From: Gordonia malaquae NBRC 108250
GTDB lineage: Bacteria > Actinomycetota > Actinomycetes > Mycobacteriales > Mycobacteriaceae
Direction: 5' to 3'
NCBI RefSeq assembly: GCF_000344135.1
Contig: NZ_BAOP01000008.1
Span: forward strand, 62,001 to 126,000
DNA: 64,000 nt
In this document: positions 16,884-26,187 of the stretch, in pieces
How positions within the stretch are numbered: position 1 is the stretch's first letter
Layout: each line of letters starts with the position of its first letter
Notes under the pieces: generated by a model
Databases searched by the model: none
Told to the model about the DNA's origin: nothing
What the model saw: only the letters and a program-made list of their open reading frames with translations
Position numbers and translations under genes: made by a program

Positions 16884-18320
16884 ATGACTTCATTCGCCGA
16901 TCTCGGCGTGCCCGCACCCATCGTCGACGCGCTCGCCGCCGACGGCAAGGCCTCGGCGTTCCCCATCCAGGAGCACACGCTCCCCGACACCCTCGCGGGC
17001 CGCGACGTGCTCGGTCGAGGCAAGACGGGCTCCGGCAAGACCGTCGCGTTCTCGGTGCCGCTCGTCGTCCGTCTCGCCGAAGCGGGCGTGAAGCGTCGTC
17101 CCGGCCGCCCGACCGGACTGGTCCTGGCGCCCACCCGTGAACTCGCGACGCAGATCGCCACTCAGATCGAACCGCTCGCCGACGTCGTCGGACTCCGCGT
17201 GACCACCGTGTTCGGCGGCGTCAAGCAGGCTCGTCAGGAGCGTGCTCTCGGTGCAGGCGCCGACATCGTCGTGGCCTGCCCCGGCCGCCTCGAAGACCTG
17301 ATGAAGCAGCGCATCGTCTCCCTCGACGATGTGAAGATCACCGTGCTCGACGAGGCTGATCACATGGCCGACCTCGGCTTCCTCCCTGTCGTCACCCGCA
17401 TCCTCGCGGCGACCCCGGCCGGCGGCATGCGCATGCTGTTCTCGGCGACGCTCGACAACGGCGTGGACAAGCTCGTGAAGCGCTTCCTCAACAACCCCGT
17501 CACGCACTCGTTGGAGGACGCGACCTCGCCCGTCGCGCAGATGACGCACCACGTGTTCCGCGTCGGGACCACCGCCGAGAAGACCGAGCTGGTCCGTGTC
17601 CTCGCGTCCGGCACCGGCCGTCGCATCCTCTTCACCCGCACCAAGCACCAGGCCAAGAAGCTCGCCAAGAAGCTGACCGCCGACGGCATCCCGGCCGTCG
17701 ACCTGCACGGCAACCTCTCGCAGGCGCAGCGCGACCGGAACCTCGCGTCGTTCGCGGCCCCGGACGGCGCCAAGGTCCTCGTCGCCACCGACGTCGCGGC
17801 CCGCGGTGTGCACGTCGACGGTGTCGAACTCGTCGTTCACGTGGACCCGCCCGCCGAGCACAAGGCGTACCTGCATCGTTCGGGTCGCACCGCTCGCGCC
17901 GGTTCGTCGGGTGACGTCGTCACGATCTGCCTGCCCGAGCAGTGGGGCGATCTGCGCAAGCTGCTGCAGAAGGCCGCCATCAAGGTGCCGGGCCAGCAGG
18001 TGACCGCGACGTCGGACGTCGTCGCAGACCTCGTGGGCGAGCATGCGCCACTGCGCCACCTCCCCGTGCAGGCTCCGGCCCAGCAGCAGCGTTCGGGCCA
18101 GAACCAGTCGCGGTCCGGTCAGGGTCGCGGCTCGCGTGGCACCGGTCGTGGTCGTCGTGGCGGTTCGGGGCAGTCGCAGGGCTCGGGTCAGAGCCAGGGG
18201 CAGCGTCAGGGAAGTGGACGCGGCGAGCAGTCATCGACCCGCGAGCACGGCACCGCAGCCGGCAACCCGCGCCGTCGGCGCAGCGCGCGTCGCCCCGCAG
18301 GCGCTCCCGCCGCCCGCTGA
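16884..18320 (+). CDS. DEAD-box ATP-dependent RNA helicase (RhlE/DeaD-type) with Arg/Gly/Gln-rich tail
   Basis: 478 residues. All helicase motifs are present: Q-motif region FPIQEHTLP, motif I GKTGSGKT, motif II VLDEADHMADLGF, motif III FSATL, and motif VI HRSGRTARAG. After residue ~385 the protein ends in a low-complexity RGG/SGQSQG tail typical of RNA-binding extensions. It should unwind structured RNA, for example in ribosome assembly or mRNA turnover in the cold. ATG at 16884 is preferred to an in-frame alternative start at 16857 because the conserved region begins there. A strong hairpin follows the stop. Confidence 0.92.
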   Translation: MTSFADLGVPAPIVDALAADGKASAFPIQEHTLPDTLAGRDVLGRGKTGSGKTVAFSVPLVVRLAEAGVKRRPGRPTGLVLAPTRELATQIATQIEPLADVVGLRVTTVFGGVKQARQERALGAGADIVVACPGRLEDLMKQRIVSLDDVKITVLDEADHMADLGFLPVVTRILAATPAGGMRMLFSATLDNGVDKLVKRFLNNPVTHSLEDATSPVAQMTHHVFRVGTTAEKTELVRVLASGTGRRILFTRTKHQAKKLAKKLTADGIPAVDLHGNLSQAQRDRNLASFAAPDGAKVLVATDVAARGVHVDGVELVVHVDPPAEHKAYLHRSGRTARAGSSGDVVTICLPEQWGDLRKLLQKAAIKVPGQQVTATSDVVADLVGEHAPLRHLPVQAPAQQQRSGQNQSRSGQGRGSRGTGRGRRGGSGQSQGSGQSQGQRQGSGRGEQSSTREHGTAAGNPRRRRSARRPAGAPAAR

Positions 18321-18326
18321 GAACGT

Positions 18327-18377
18327 CGCTCGTGGACCCAGCACTGATCGAGGGGTGTGGTGCTGGGTTCACGAGCG
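18327..18377 (+). terminator. Long hairpin after the helicase gene
   Basis: 18-nt arms (18327-18344 and 18360-18377) pair with a single G-T wobble around a 15-nt loop. The hairpin begins 6 nt after the helicase stop and lies between this gene and the convergent MBL gene. A short TTC rather than a T-run follows, so intrinsic termination may be partial, but the position fits a shared terminator. Confidence 0.6.
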
Positions 18378-18438
18378 TTCTGCCCCGCGGACTTCCGCGT
18401 GTGTCGTCGAACGCCGCGCGAAGCGAGTCAAGCGACGA

Positions 18439-19182
18439 CTAGGTGAGCGCCTGCTCGACGAAGACTGCGATGTCGCCGCGGAGCAGTGGGCCGTGGCCCG
18501 GCATCACAACCGTCGCGTCGAGGGCGGCCAGGGACGCCACCGCGTCCTCATTCGCAGGGACGTCGTGAGTGAACACGTGACCTAGGCACTGAGGTCCAGC
18601 CACGGTCGAGATCATATGGCCGCTGACCAGGGCGTCTCCGGTGACCGCGACCTCGCCGCCGCCGACGACGAACGCGCTGTGGCCGCGTGTGTGGCCATGG
18701 GTCGGCACCGCCACCGGTGCGCCGGGAAGTGCTGACAGATCAGTGAAAGGCAGCGCATCCGCGATGCCCGACTTGTCGAGCGCGCCGAGCGGAACGATCT
18801 CACTCAACCACCGCAGCACGCTCGGTCGGTACGCGATTCTGGCGATGTCCGCAGGTGAGGCCTGCTCGAGGAAGTCCCGGCGTGCGTGGCCGACCTCCTC
18901 GGGGTCGGCGAACACGTCGAACGAATGACCGCGCCGAAGAGCGGCGATGCCGCCGAGATGGTCCACGTGCGCGTGGGTCAGCAGCGCACCCCGAATCTCC
19001 TCCGGAGCGCTCCCGATCTGTGTCAGCGACTCGACGACGGCAGACGCGTGTCCCGGGTAGCCTCCGTCGATCAGAGTGACGCCGGAATCGTCCTGCAGGA
19101 TCACCCAGTTGACCGCCGCCGTCGAGACGAAGTGGGTCCGGACGTCGCCGTTGGTGATCGACGAGACGGTCAACGAGGCCAC
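18439..19182 (-). CDS. MBL-fold metallo-hydrolase
   Basis: 247 residues. The zinc site is complete: THAHVDHLGG (H70, H72, D74, H75), THGHTRGH, VTGDAL and MPGHGPL. It belongs to the broad glyoxalase-II-like group of metallo-beta-lactamase-fold hydrolases; the substrate is not predictable. The start at 19182 is 4 nt after the aftA stop and on the same strand, so it is probably the last gene of a dprE1-dprE2-aftA-MBL transcript. Confidence 0.8.
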   Translation of the reverse strand: MASLTVSSITNGDVRTHFVSTAAVNWVILQDDSGVTLIDGGYPGHASAVVESLTQIGSAPEEIRGALLTHAHVDHLGGIAALRRGHSFDVFADPEEVGHARRDFLEQASPADIARIAYRPSVLRWLSEIVPLGALDKSGIADALPFTDLSALPGAPVAVPTHGHTRGHSAFVVGGGEVAVTGDALVSGHMISTVAGPQCLGHVFTHDVPANEDAVASLAALDATVVMPGHGPLLRGDIAVFVEQALT

Positions 19183-19186
19183 GGTG

Positions 19187-21133
19187 TCAGCCCTTTCTCA
19201 CGACGAGCACAAACGGCCCGACCTCGGTGACGGTGAAGGCCGGATCGTCGAACACGACGGGCGAGAACGTGACGTTGTAACGACTGACGTTCGGATCGTT
19301 CGGGAACACGTCCTTCGCGAGGCGCAGCGTGTAGCCGTCGGCGCTGTAGCGGAATAGGAACACGTCGGGCTTGCGCCACGGCGTGGCCGACATCTTGGTC
19401 ATCAGTTCGGCGGTCGACGTGGCCTTGGACCATCCCTCGATCGCTGCGGCGCGCTTGTCGAACTCGGCGAGAGGATTCGCATAGTGCGAGGTCAGGCCCT
19501 GGAAACCCCAGTACGGGTAGATCGAGAGGAAACCGAAGTCGGCGGTCAGGACCACGTTCTGATTCGCCGGACGGCCGGTCTGCTCGCGGATCAGCCGGTG
19601 AATCTCGGGGTAATAGGACTCGGCGCCTGCCGGGTGCTGGTCGGCGCGTTGTCCCGACCCGTCGGTGTCGGTGTAGGCGGTGGTGATCTCCGACGAGAGG
19701 TGCGCGGGAATCGCCTGAGTGAGGGCGATCGCGAACACCGCCGCGAGCACACCGATCACCGTGCGGACATCACCGAAACGACGGACGGCGAGCCGCGACA
19801 GTTCGACGATCCCGAACGTGCCGCCCGCGGCCAGCACAACAGCGGTGATCGGCTCGAGACGGAATGACAGCAGAGTGGTGCCGATCGCCGTCAACGCCAG
19901 TGACATCGCGGTCAGGCCGACAACGCCCAACAGGGTCCAACCGAGCGAGGCGGCGACGGTCCGCTGCCGTGCACGCAGCAGCACCCAGACGAGACCGACG
20001 AGGGTGAGCAGGCCGATCAGGTTGGTCTGGAACATCGGCAGACCGAGGATCGCGCCGTTCTCCGGCAGGTAGTGCTCGGCGCTCCCCGACACCGGGACGG
20101 TGGTCGAGATGCGATCCAGCAGGTACGGACCCCACACGATGAGTGCGATCAGCCCGGAGAGGACGCCGACGGCGGCGAGACGCACGATCACCGCAAGGTA
20201 GCGCGGGCGGGCGTCCGCGGAGGAGTCGACGGCGGAGTTCCGGGTCGACAGGAAGATCTGACCGAGGCCGCCGAGCGCCATGAGCACGACGGTTCCGGCG
20301 AACAACGCCGTGTACAGCGTGTACACGGTGGCGGACACACCGAGGAACACCCCGACGGCAGCCACCGCCAGCCAATTCGTCTCACCGATCGTCGACGGGC
20401 CGTCGGCGAGACGCCCGCGACCCCGGATCGTCGACGCGGCGACGACCATCATCGGCACGCCGACGAGGATCAGCGTCGCCGAATACGGCTCGGGGGAGGC
20501 GTAGGCGATGGCGACAGCAGTCGACGCGAGGCCGACTGCGGTGCCGACGCCGACGCCGACCATCCGGTTCCACAACGCGGTGCCCAGGGCCGCCGCGACC
20601 GCGATCGACAGGACCGCCCACGGCTTGTACGCCTCCCACCCTGGCAGCCCGACGAGATTCGCGAACCGTCCGCCGAACCAGAACCACGACGCCGGGTAGT
20701 ACGGCGACAGACCGTCGTACGTCATGTCTGCGAGATGCGGGCTGTCGGTGAGACGGGTCAGGTACTCGGTCCGGAACTGTTGATCGACCGACAGACCGAA
20801 CAGATACAGCTTCGTGGCGCCGAGCGGCATGCCGAGGGTGACGACCACCAGCAATGCCGACGCCAAGGACGACACCAGCGACGTGACCAGCGGAGACCGG
20901 CCGTACCGGTACGCGATCACGGCTACTGCTGCCAGGACGATCGTGACACCCTGGCCGAGGGTGGTGAGGGCCCGCGTCACATTCGACGTGTTGAACGCGG
21001 GCCATCCGACCGCCCCGATCACCTTGAGGCCGACGTAGGCGGCGATCGCGGCCAGTACGACTGCGCCGCCGAGTTCAACGACGTCGCGCAGGCGGCGGTT
21101 CTTCAGGATCTGTGTCGGGGCGGTGGACTGCAC
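19187..21133 (-). CDS. aftA: Galactan 5-O-arabinofuranosyltransferase AftA (GT85)
   Basis: Primes arabinan synthesis by adding the first arabinofuranose units to the galactan, using decaprenyl-phosphoarabinose. 648 residues, close to Rv3792. The N-terminal two thirds is a GT-C helix bundle; the first large loop holds the acidic SVDQQFRTEYLTRL segment and DGLSPYYPASWFWFGGR, both typical of AftA. The C-terminal ~170 residues are a periplasmic domain. It follows dprE2 by 6 nt in the order seen in mycobacteria (dprE1-dprE2-aftA). GTG start at 21133. Confidence 0.9.
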   Translation of the reverse strand: MQSTAPTQILKNRRLRDVVELGGAVVLAAIAAYVGLKVIGAVGWPAFNTSNVTRALTTLGQGVTIVLAAVAVIAYRYGRSPLVTSLVSSLASALLVVVTLGMPLGATKLYLFGLSVDQQFRTEYLTRLTDSPHLADMTYDGLSPYYPASWFWFGGRFANLVGLPGWEAYKPWAVLSIAVAAALGTALWNRMVGVGVGTAVGLASTAVAIAYASPEPYSATLILVGVPMMVVAASTIRGRGRLADGPSTIGETNWLAVAAVGVFLGVSATVYTLYTALFAGTVVLMALGGLGQIFLSTRNSAVDSSADARPRYLAVIVRLAAVGVLSGLIALIVWGPYLLDRISTTVPVSGSAEHYLPENGAILGLPMFQTNLIGLLTLVGLVWVLLRARQRTVAASLGWTLLGVVGLTAMSLALTAIGTTLLSFRLEPITAVVLAAGGTFGIVELSRLAVRRFGDVRTVIGVLAAVFAIALTQAIPAHLSSEITTAYTDTDGSGQRADQHPAGAESYYPEIHRLIREQTGRPANQNVVLTADFGFLSIYPYWGFQGLTSHYANPLAEFDKRAAAIEGWSKATSTAELMTKMSATPWRKPDVFLFRYSADGYTLRLAKDVFPNDPNVSRYNVTFSPVVFDDPAFTVTEVGPFVLVVRKG

Positions 21134-21139
21134 GGGTGA

Positions 21140-21901
21140 TCAGATGGGCAGCTTGCGGAACACCGGGCGCGGGATGTGGCGCAGCGCCATCATGATGAAC
21201 CGGAACGGGCCCGGAACCCAGACGATCTCCTTGCCCTTGTCGACGGCGGCGACCGCGAGACGTCCCACGTCCTCCTTGTTGACGGTCAACGGCGCTTCGG
21301 CGACGTGCGCCGACAGTCGGGTGCGGACCTGACCGGGGCGGATCACCAGGACGCGGACACCCTCCGGGCGCAGTGCGTCGCCGAGACCGAGGTAGAAGCC
21401 GTCGAGTCCGGCCTTGGTGGAGCCGTACACGAAGTTGGAGCGGCGGACGCGCTCACCGGCGACCGAGCTCATCGCGATGATCTGGCCGTGGCCCTGCTCG
21501 CGCATCTTCTCGCCGAGGAGCACACCGACCGACACGGCCGCGGTGTAGTTGATGTTCGCCTCGAGCACGGCGAGCTTCTGGTCCTGCCAGGCCTGCTCGT
21601 CGTCACCCTGAATGCCGAACGCGACGATCGCGACGTCGATGTCGCCGTTCGCCCACGCCTTCTCGATGACGTCGCGGTGCGAGTCGGTGGCGAGGGCGTC
21701 GAAGTCGATCTGCTCGACGGACGACGCGCCGGCATCGGTCATCTGCGCGACAGCGGCCTGCGCCGCGGGATCGTTCGGGACCGTCGCCAGGACCACGCGC
21801 ATCGGTCCCTTGGTGAGGAACTCCGATGCGATGGCCAGGCCGATCTCAGACGACCCGCCGAGGATCAGGATGGACTGCGGAACGCCGACGGCGTTGAACA
21901 T
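21140..21901 (-). CDS. dprE2: Decaprenylphospho-2-keto-ribose reductase DprE2
   Basis: NADH-dependent SDR that reduces the keto intermediate made by DprE1 to decaprenyl-phosphoarabinose, the arabinose donor for AftA and the Emb proteins. 253 residues. Shows [14 protein letters not shown] at the cofactor site, the [22 protein letters not shown] catalytic Ser-Tyr-Lys stretch, and the long C-terminal helix region [19 protein letters not shown] that suits membrane association. Lies between dprE1 and aftA on the same strand. Confidence 0.95.
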   Translation of the reverse strand: MFNAVGVPQSILILGGSSEIGLAIASEFLTKGPMRVVLATVPNDPAAQAAVAQMTDAGASSVEQIDFDALATDSHRDVIEKAWANGDIDVAIVAFGIQGDDEQAWQDQKLAVLEANINYTAAVSVGVLLGEKMREQGHGQIIAMSSVAGERVRRSNFVYGSTKAGLDGFYLGLGDALRPEGVRVLVIRPGQVRTRLSAHVAEAPLTVNKEDVGRLAVAAVDKGKEIVWVPGPFRFIMMALRHIPRPVFRKLPI

Positions 21902-21931
21902 GTGGATCTGCTTTCTTGTGTTGTGCAGCGG

Positions 21932-23350
21932 TCAGACGAGTTCGAGACGACGGCCCATGTCGGACATGAACACCTGATTCGGGTCCACTCGACGACGGGT
22001 CGCGATCCACTCGTCCACCTGCGGGTACATGGCGTGGAAGGTCTCCGCGGTGGTCCGCGAGTCCTTCGCTGTGTAGAGCCGACCGCCGATCTCCATGACG
22101 CGGCGATCGAGCTCGGAGACGAACTCGTGCAGGCCGCGCTTGATCGGGAAGTCGACGCAGATGTTCCAGCCGGGCATCGGGAAGCTCAGCGGAGCCTGAT
22201 TGCCCTCGCCGAACAGCTTGAACACGTTGAGGAAGCTGACGTGTCCGGATGCCTGGATGTCGTAGATGATGCCCTTGAACTCTTCGACGGCCTCCGGCGG
22301 AACGATGAACTGGTACTGCAGGAAGCCCTTCGAACCGTAGGCGCGGTTCCAGTTACCGAACAGGTCGAGCGGGTGATAGAACTGCGTCAGATTCTGGATC
22401 TTGCCCTGGTAGTTGCCGCCCATGCGGTAGTACGCCTCGCCGACCATCGAGAAGTTCATCTTGTTGGCCAAGCCGTTGGGGAAGATGTCGGGGAAGTTGA
22501 CGAGTGTGGGCGCGTCGAACTTCAGCGGATCCTTCGCGAGCTTGTCCGGCAGCTGGTCGAGGCGGGCGAGGCTGCCACGTGAGAACGTTCCACGGCCCAG
22601 GCGCGGGGGCTTGCTGATCGCGTCGAACCAGCCGGAGCTGTACGTGTAGTTCTCCTCGGAGCCGTCCATGTGCAGCGCGATGGTCTCGTCGAGGCTCTTT
22701 GTGACGGTGCCGTCGGCGATGAAGTAGGCGGTCTCGGTGCGCGTCATCTTGATCTTGGCGCGGAGGATGATGCCGGTGAGGCCGATGCCGCCGACCGTCG
22801 CCCAGAAGATCGATGCGTCGGGGTCGTCGCTGCTTCCCTCGGGTGTGAGGGTGAGGATCTCGCCGGACGCGACGAGCAGGGTGATCTCGACGACGTGATT
22901 GCCGAAGGAACCCGAGCTGTGGTGATTCTTGCCGTGGATGTCGCAGCCGATGGCGCCGCCGATCGTCACCTGGCGGGTGCCTGGCAGAACGGGAACCCAC
23001 AGGCCGTGCGGCAGGGCGACGCGCATCAGCGTGTCGAGGTCGACGCCCGCGTCGAGGTCGACGATGGCGGTCTCGTCATCGATGCTGTAGATCCGCGTCA
23101 GCTGGGTCATGTCGATGGTGAGGCCGCCCGAGTTCTGAGCGTTCTCGCCGTACGAGCGACCGAGACCACGCGCGATGACTCCGCGCTTGAGGTACGACGG
23201 CTTGTCGGCGTTGTGGTCCGCGACGCGTGCGACGGCGTCGGCGATGACCTCGGGGTACGGCGTCGACAGCACGTGCGCCTGCGTCGGCATGGTCCGCCCC
23301 CAGCCCATCAGCGTGCGGGTCTGGATCGGGAGAAGGTCTGTGTTCGTCAT
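21932..23350 (-). CDS. dprE1: Decaprenylphosphoryl-beta-D-ribose 2-oxidase DprE1
   Basis: FAD-dependent oxidase of the VAO family that epimerises decaprenyl-phosphoribose together with DprE2. 472 residues, 11 longer at the N-terminus than M. tuberculosis DprE1. The FAD domain shows [20 protein letters not shown] and [21 protein letters not shown]; the substrate domain has [10 protein letters not shown] and YTAKDSRTT. Cys398 (codon 22157-22159) aligns with Cys387, the residue attacked by benzothiazinones, so the enzyme should be sensitive to that class. First gene of the dprE1-dprE2-aftA run; its promoter region holds an 8-bp inverted repeat. Confidence 0.97.
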   Translation of the reverse strand: MTNTDLLPIQTRTLMGWGRTMPTQAHVLSTPYPEVIADAVARVADHNADKPSYLKRGVIARGLGRSYGENAQNSGGLTIDMTQLTRIYSIDDETAIVDLDAGVDLDTLMRVALPHGLWVPVLPGTRQVTIGGAIGCDIHGKNHHSSGSFGNHVVEITLLVASGEILTLTPEGSSDDPDASIFWATVGGIGLTGIILRAKIKMTRTETAYFIADGTVTKSLDETIALHMDGSEENYTYSSGWFDAISKPPRLGRGTFSRGSLARLDQLPDKLAKDPLKFDAPTLVNFPDIFPNGLANKMNFSMVGEAYYRMGGNYQGKIQNLTQFYHPLDLFGNWNRAYGSKGFLQYQFIVPPEAVEEFKGIIYDIQASGHVSFLNVFKLFGEGNQAPLSFPMPGWNICVDFPIKRGLHEFVSELDRRVMEIGGRLYTAKDSRTTAETFHAMYPQVDEWIATRRRVDPNQVFMSDMGRRLELV

Positions 23351-23369
23351 CGAAGTAGAGGTTACCCGC

Positions 23370-23400
23370 CCGTCACGTCAGAAGGTCCCTGTCGTGACGG
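23370..23400. promoter_or_regulatory. Inverted repeat in the dprE1/usp divergent promoter
   Basis: CCGTCACG at 23370-23377 and its exact complement at 23393-23400 are 15 nt apart, in the 91-bp gap between the dprE1 and usp starts. A possible -10 for usp (TACATT, 23405-23410) is just to the right. It may be an operator or a leader hairpin; no regulator is assigned. Confidence 0.45.
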
Positions 23401-23441
23401 TCGTCTACATTCTTTGATCAGAGGGGTTCGAAAGGAAACGC

Positions 23442-23873
23442 ATGATCGTCGTCGGATATGCAGGCGGTTCAGCGGGCCGAGCCTGCCTGGAACAGGGCAT
23501 CGTCGAAGCAACCGTCCGGGACACGTCGATGCTGCTGATCAACGCGGTGTCGACCGGACGCGGGCAGCGGATGGTCGACGCCGATGAGATCGCCGAGGTG
23601 CAGGCGCGCCTGACCCGGTCGGGCATCAAGTTCGAGATCAGGCAGCCGATCGGGGCAGACCCGTCCGAGGAACTGCTGCGCGCGATGGACGCCGACGACG
23701 CCGACGTCCTGGTGATCGGGATGCGCCGCCGCACTCAGGTCGGGAAACTCTTCATGGGGTCGACGTCGCAATACCTGTTCATCGAGTGCAGCAAACCGAT
23801 CCTGGTCGTGAAGCCGAACAGAGCGACCGCGGCGCCGGTGGACGCCGCGCCCGAGGACCCCACTGCTCCCTGA
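23442..23873 (+). CDS. Universal stress protein family protein
   Basis: 143 residues, single UspA-like domain: MIVVGYAGGSAGRACLEQ at the N-terminus, DADVLVIGMRRRTQVGKLFMGSTSQYLFIECSKPILVVK with the G-x(9)-G-S/T nucleotide-type pattern near the end. Role in stress is family inference. The last residues EDPTAP and the stop codon fall in the first of three repeats of the CCCACTGCTCC motif that lead into the large hairpin downstream. Confidence 0.75.
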   Translation: MIVVGYAGGSAGRACLEQGIVEATVRDTSMLLINAVSTGRGQRMVDADEIAEVQARLTRSGIKFEIRQPIGADPSEELLRAMDADDADVLVIGMRRRTQVGKLFMGSTSQYLFIECSKPILVVKPNRATAAPVDAAPEDPTAP

Positions 23874-24011
23874 CCGAGACACGCCCCACTGCTCCGTGAA
23901 GGTCCCTCTCTGCTCTTTGCGCGAGGCGCGACCCACTGCTCCTTGAGCGAGCTTGCGAGTCGAAAGGTCGTGACGAAGGACCTTTCGACTCACTTCGTTC
24001 GCTCAAGGAGC
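23858..24011. repeat. Iterated motif plus long nested hairpin between usp and the lipase gene
   Basis: CCCACTGCTCC with a TGA shortly after occurs three times (23859-23869, 23885-23895, 23932-23942). The third copy runs into a large imperfect palindrome: outer arms GCTCCTTGAGCGA 23938-23950 and its complement 23999-24011, inner arms GAGTCGAAAGGTC 23957-23969 and 23979-23991. It separates two convergent genes, so it can act as a two-way terminator, but the iterated ends suggest a REP-like dispersed element that has been partly copied or decayed. Confidence 0.7.
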
Positions 24012-24022
24012 AGCCAGCAGGG

Positions 24023-25255
24023 TCAGCGCATGATGCGAGCGAGGAACGGTGTGGAGTCCTTCATCGACGCGAGGACCGTTCCGGAGTGGTCCTGTGTCGG
24101 GTAGACGTGCAGGTCGACGGGCTGTCCGGCGGCCCGCATCTGGGCGTACAGCGACAGTGCAGACGGTGCGGGGACGTCCATGTCCTTGAGCCCCTGACCG
24201 AGGAAGATCGGGCGGTCGTAGCCCGAGTACGGCGTGCTCATGTACTTGACGAGGGCGGCCTGGACGCCCGGGATCGAGGAGATCGGGCGGGTGAACCAGG
24301 TGTTGACCTTCGCGCCGGCCATCGTGGCGTGCAGTTCCGGGTAGCAGAGGGTCTTCGCCTGGGCGACGACGCTGCGTCCCTTGGCACTCAAGATGCGGTC
24401 GAGGTGCAGGTCGGGGCGCGCGTCGCCGAATCCGGCGAGGATGTACGCCGAGTACGTCGACAGTCCGGCAGGCATGCCGATCGGCGGGAACGACGGACCG
24501 GCCTGCCACACGATGTGCTCGATGTTGGCGGGGGTGCCGGTCGCGACCACTCCGCGGTAGTCGAGGCCGGAGCCTCGCGAGATCGACGTCGCGCGTCGAG
24601 CCGCGTTGAGGGCGGCGCTGGCACCCTGCGACTGTCCGACGATCGCCCAGGTCCGGCTGAGCGGCAGGCCCGCCTTCTGTGCGGCGATGACGGAGTCGAC
24701 GGTCGACGACGCCTGCACTGCGCCGCTCAGGTAGCTCATCAGTCCGGGAGTGCCGAGGCCGACGTAGTCGGTGGCGACGACCGCGTATCCCTGATTCAGC
24801 CAGTGTCCGAGGTACGCCACGTCGCGCTCGCTTCGGGGCTGTGCCGACGGAGCACAGTTGTCGCCCAGGCCGACGGTGCCGTGCGCCCAGGCGAGCACCT
24901 TGTATCCGCCCTTCGGTGCGGGACGCTTCGGCAGGAAGATCGCGCCCGTGCTCACCGCGGGCTTCCCGTGGACGTCGGTCGACGCGTACAGGACACGGTA
25001 GGCCTGGCCTGCGGCAGGCAGTGTCACCGACTGCTCGAGCGGGGTCTTCGAGATCAGGGTGCCGTGCGCGCCGATCGGACCGTTGTAGGCCCTCGCGTCC
25101 AGACCGGACCACACCGGCGCACCGGTCGCAGCGTCCTCCGCATGCGCCTGCGGAGCGACAAGGGCGGTGCTCGCCGCCGCGACGACCGCGAGAGCTGCGG
25201 CGACAAGCGCACGCGAGAACCGAGAACGAGTGGAGAAGCTCATAGCGATTGACAT
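24023..25255 (-). CDS. Secreted lipase/esterase, secretory lipase (LIP) family
   Basis: 410 residues, alpha/beta hydrolase. The N-terminus has Arg residues, a hydrophobic stretch ALVAAALAVVAAASTALVA and a likely cleavage after AHA, so it is exported. The nucleophile elbow is VGQSQGAS, an oxyanion region AWAHGTVGLGDNCAPS precedes it, and the acid/His are in LGQGLKDMDVPAPSA and TQDHSGTV. Fatty-ester or triglyceride hydrolysis outside the cell is likely. ATG at 25255 is preferred to an upstream in-frame ATG at 25276. It diverges from gtrA. Confidence 0.85.
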   Translation of the reverse strand: MSIAMSFSTRSRFSRALVAAALAVVAAASTALVAPQAHAEDAATGAPVWSGLDARAYNGPIGAHGTLISKTPLEQSVTLPAAGQAYRVLYASTDVHGKPAVSTGAIFLPKRPAPKGGYKVLAWAHGTVGLGDNCAPSAQPRSERDVAYLGHWLNQGYAVVATDYVGLGTPGLMSYLSGAVQASSTVDSVIAAQKAGLPLSRTWAIVGQSQGASAALNAARRATSISRGSGLDYRGVVATGTPANIEHIVWQAGPSFPPIGMPAGLSTYSAYILAGFGDARPDLHLDRILSAKGRSVVAQAKTLCYPELHATMAGAKVNTWFTRPISSIPGVQAALVKYMSTPYSGYDRPIFLGQGLKDMDVPAPSALSLYAQMRAAGQPVDLHVYPTQDHSGTVLASMKDSTPFLARIMR

Positions 25256-25317
25256 TAGACCTGCGTCACAACGCATTCATAACGGATCCGCTCAGTTTGG
25301 GCGGCTACCCTGAATCG

Positions 25318-25812
25318 GTGCCCGACTCAACACCTGGTGAACACCTGTCGCACGACGACTTCGCGACTCGCCATGCCCCGATGCCGATCGAGTTGCCGTT
25401 CGACGACGAGGAGGCGTCGACAAGCGTCGACCTCAAGACGCAGTTGATCCGCTTCGTCGCGACCGGCGCACTGTCTGCGGTGTTCGACTTCGGTCTCACT
25501 CTGCTGCTCCAGGAAGCCTTCGGCGCCCCGTTCTGGCTGGCGAAAGCCGCGGGCTTCATCCTCGGCACGACGATCGCCTACCTCATCAACCGTCGGTGGA
25601 CGTTCCGTGCGGAACCGAGCAAGGCCCGATTCGTCGCCGTCGTCCTGCTGTACGCCGTGACGTTCTTCGTCAACGTCGGTCTCTACAACTGGCTGATGCA
25701 CGAGTGGGGGACCGCGTTCCTCATGGTCGCGCTCGCTTTCTGCATCGCGCAGGGCGTCGCGACCGCCATCAACTTCATCGTCCAGCGGGCAGTGATCTTC
25801 AAGATCAAGTGA
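25318..25812 (+). CDS. GtrA family membrane protein, Rv3789-like
   Basis: About 164 residues: a 40-residue polar N-terminus then four membrane helices with LIRFVATGALSAVFDFGLTLLL, IAYLINRRWTFRAEPSKARFV and the ending NFIVQRAVIFKIK, which closely follows the Rv3789 pattern. Rv3789 sits beside dprE1 in M. tuberculosis and has been proposed to aid arabinose-lipid handling or to anchor AftA. Here it is separated from dprE1 by usp and the lipase gene. GTG at 25318 is used; the frame is open a little further upstream. Confidence 0.85.
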   Translation: MPDSTPGEHLSHDDFATRHAPMPIELPFDDEEASTSVDLKTQLIRFVATGALSAVFDFGLTLLLQEAFGAPFWLAKAAGFILGTTIAYLINRRWTFRAEPSKARFVAVVLLYAVTFFVNVGLYNWLMHEWGTAFLMVALAFCIAQGVATAINFIVQRAVIFKIK

Positions 25813-25814
25813 CC

Positions 25815-26156
25815 ATGGACCGACTGCTGAGAGATCACACCGGGACGCCTAGATCGATTGTGGCGTTCGTGATCCTCGCTGCGGTCTCGTCGATCGCCGC
25901 GATGGCGGCTGATCTCACTGCCCAGTTGCCGGGCGGACTTCTCCCCGCAGCTGTGGTCGTCGTGGCCGTCGGCACTTTGGCAGCAGGTTTCGGGCTTGCT
26001 CGGATCGCTGCCGTGAGGGCAATACTGACCGCATTGGTCGCAGGGGTCACACCGCGGCCCCGTCCGTTGTCGCGACCACGCATCCCGTCACATCCGAGTC
26101 GGCAAGTGGATGCGGTGTTCCTCTCCGGACCCCGGGCCCCGGGGGTGTGGGCGTAA
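25815..26156 (+). CDS. Small two-helix membrane protein, DUF6412-like
   Basis: 113 residues starting 2 nt after the gtrA stop. Two hydrophobic helices (about 14-32 and 40-72) are followed by a Pro/Arg-rich tail ending GPRAPGVWA. The layout, two helices and a tail with an R-P-R-A-P-G-like end, recalls DUF6412 proteins of Actinobacteria; this is a resemblance only. It precedes the ABC ATPase gene by 31 nt and is probably cotranscribed with it. Confidence 0.55.
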   Translation: MDRLLRDHTGTPRSIVAFVILAAVSSIAAMAADLTAQLPGGLLPAAVVVVAVGTLAAGFGLARIAAVRAILTALVAGVTPRPRPLSRPRIPSHPSRQVDAVFLSGPRAPGVWA

Positions 26157-26187
26157 CCGCTCATCACACCATCCGGAGGAGAACCAC

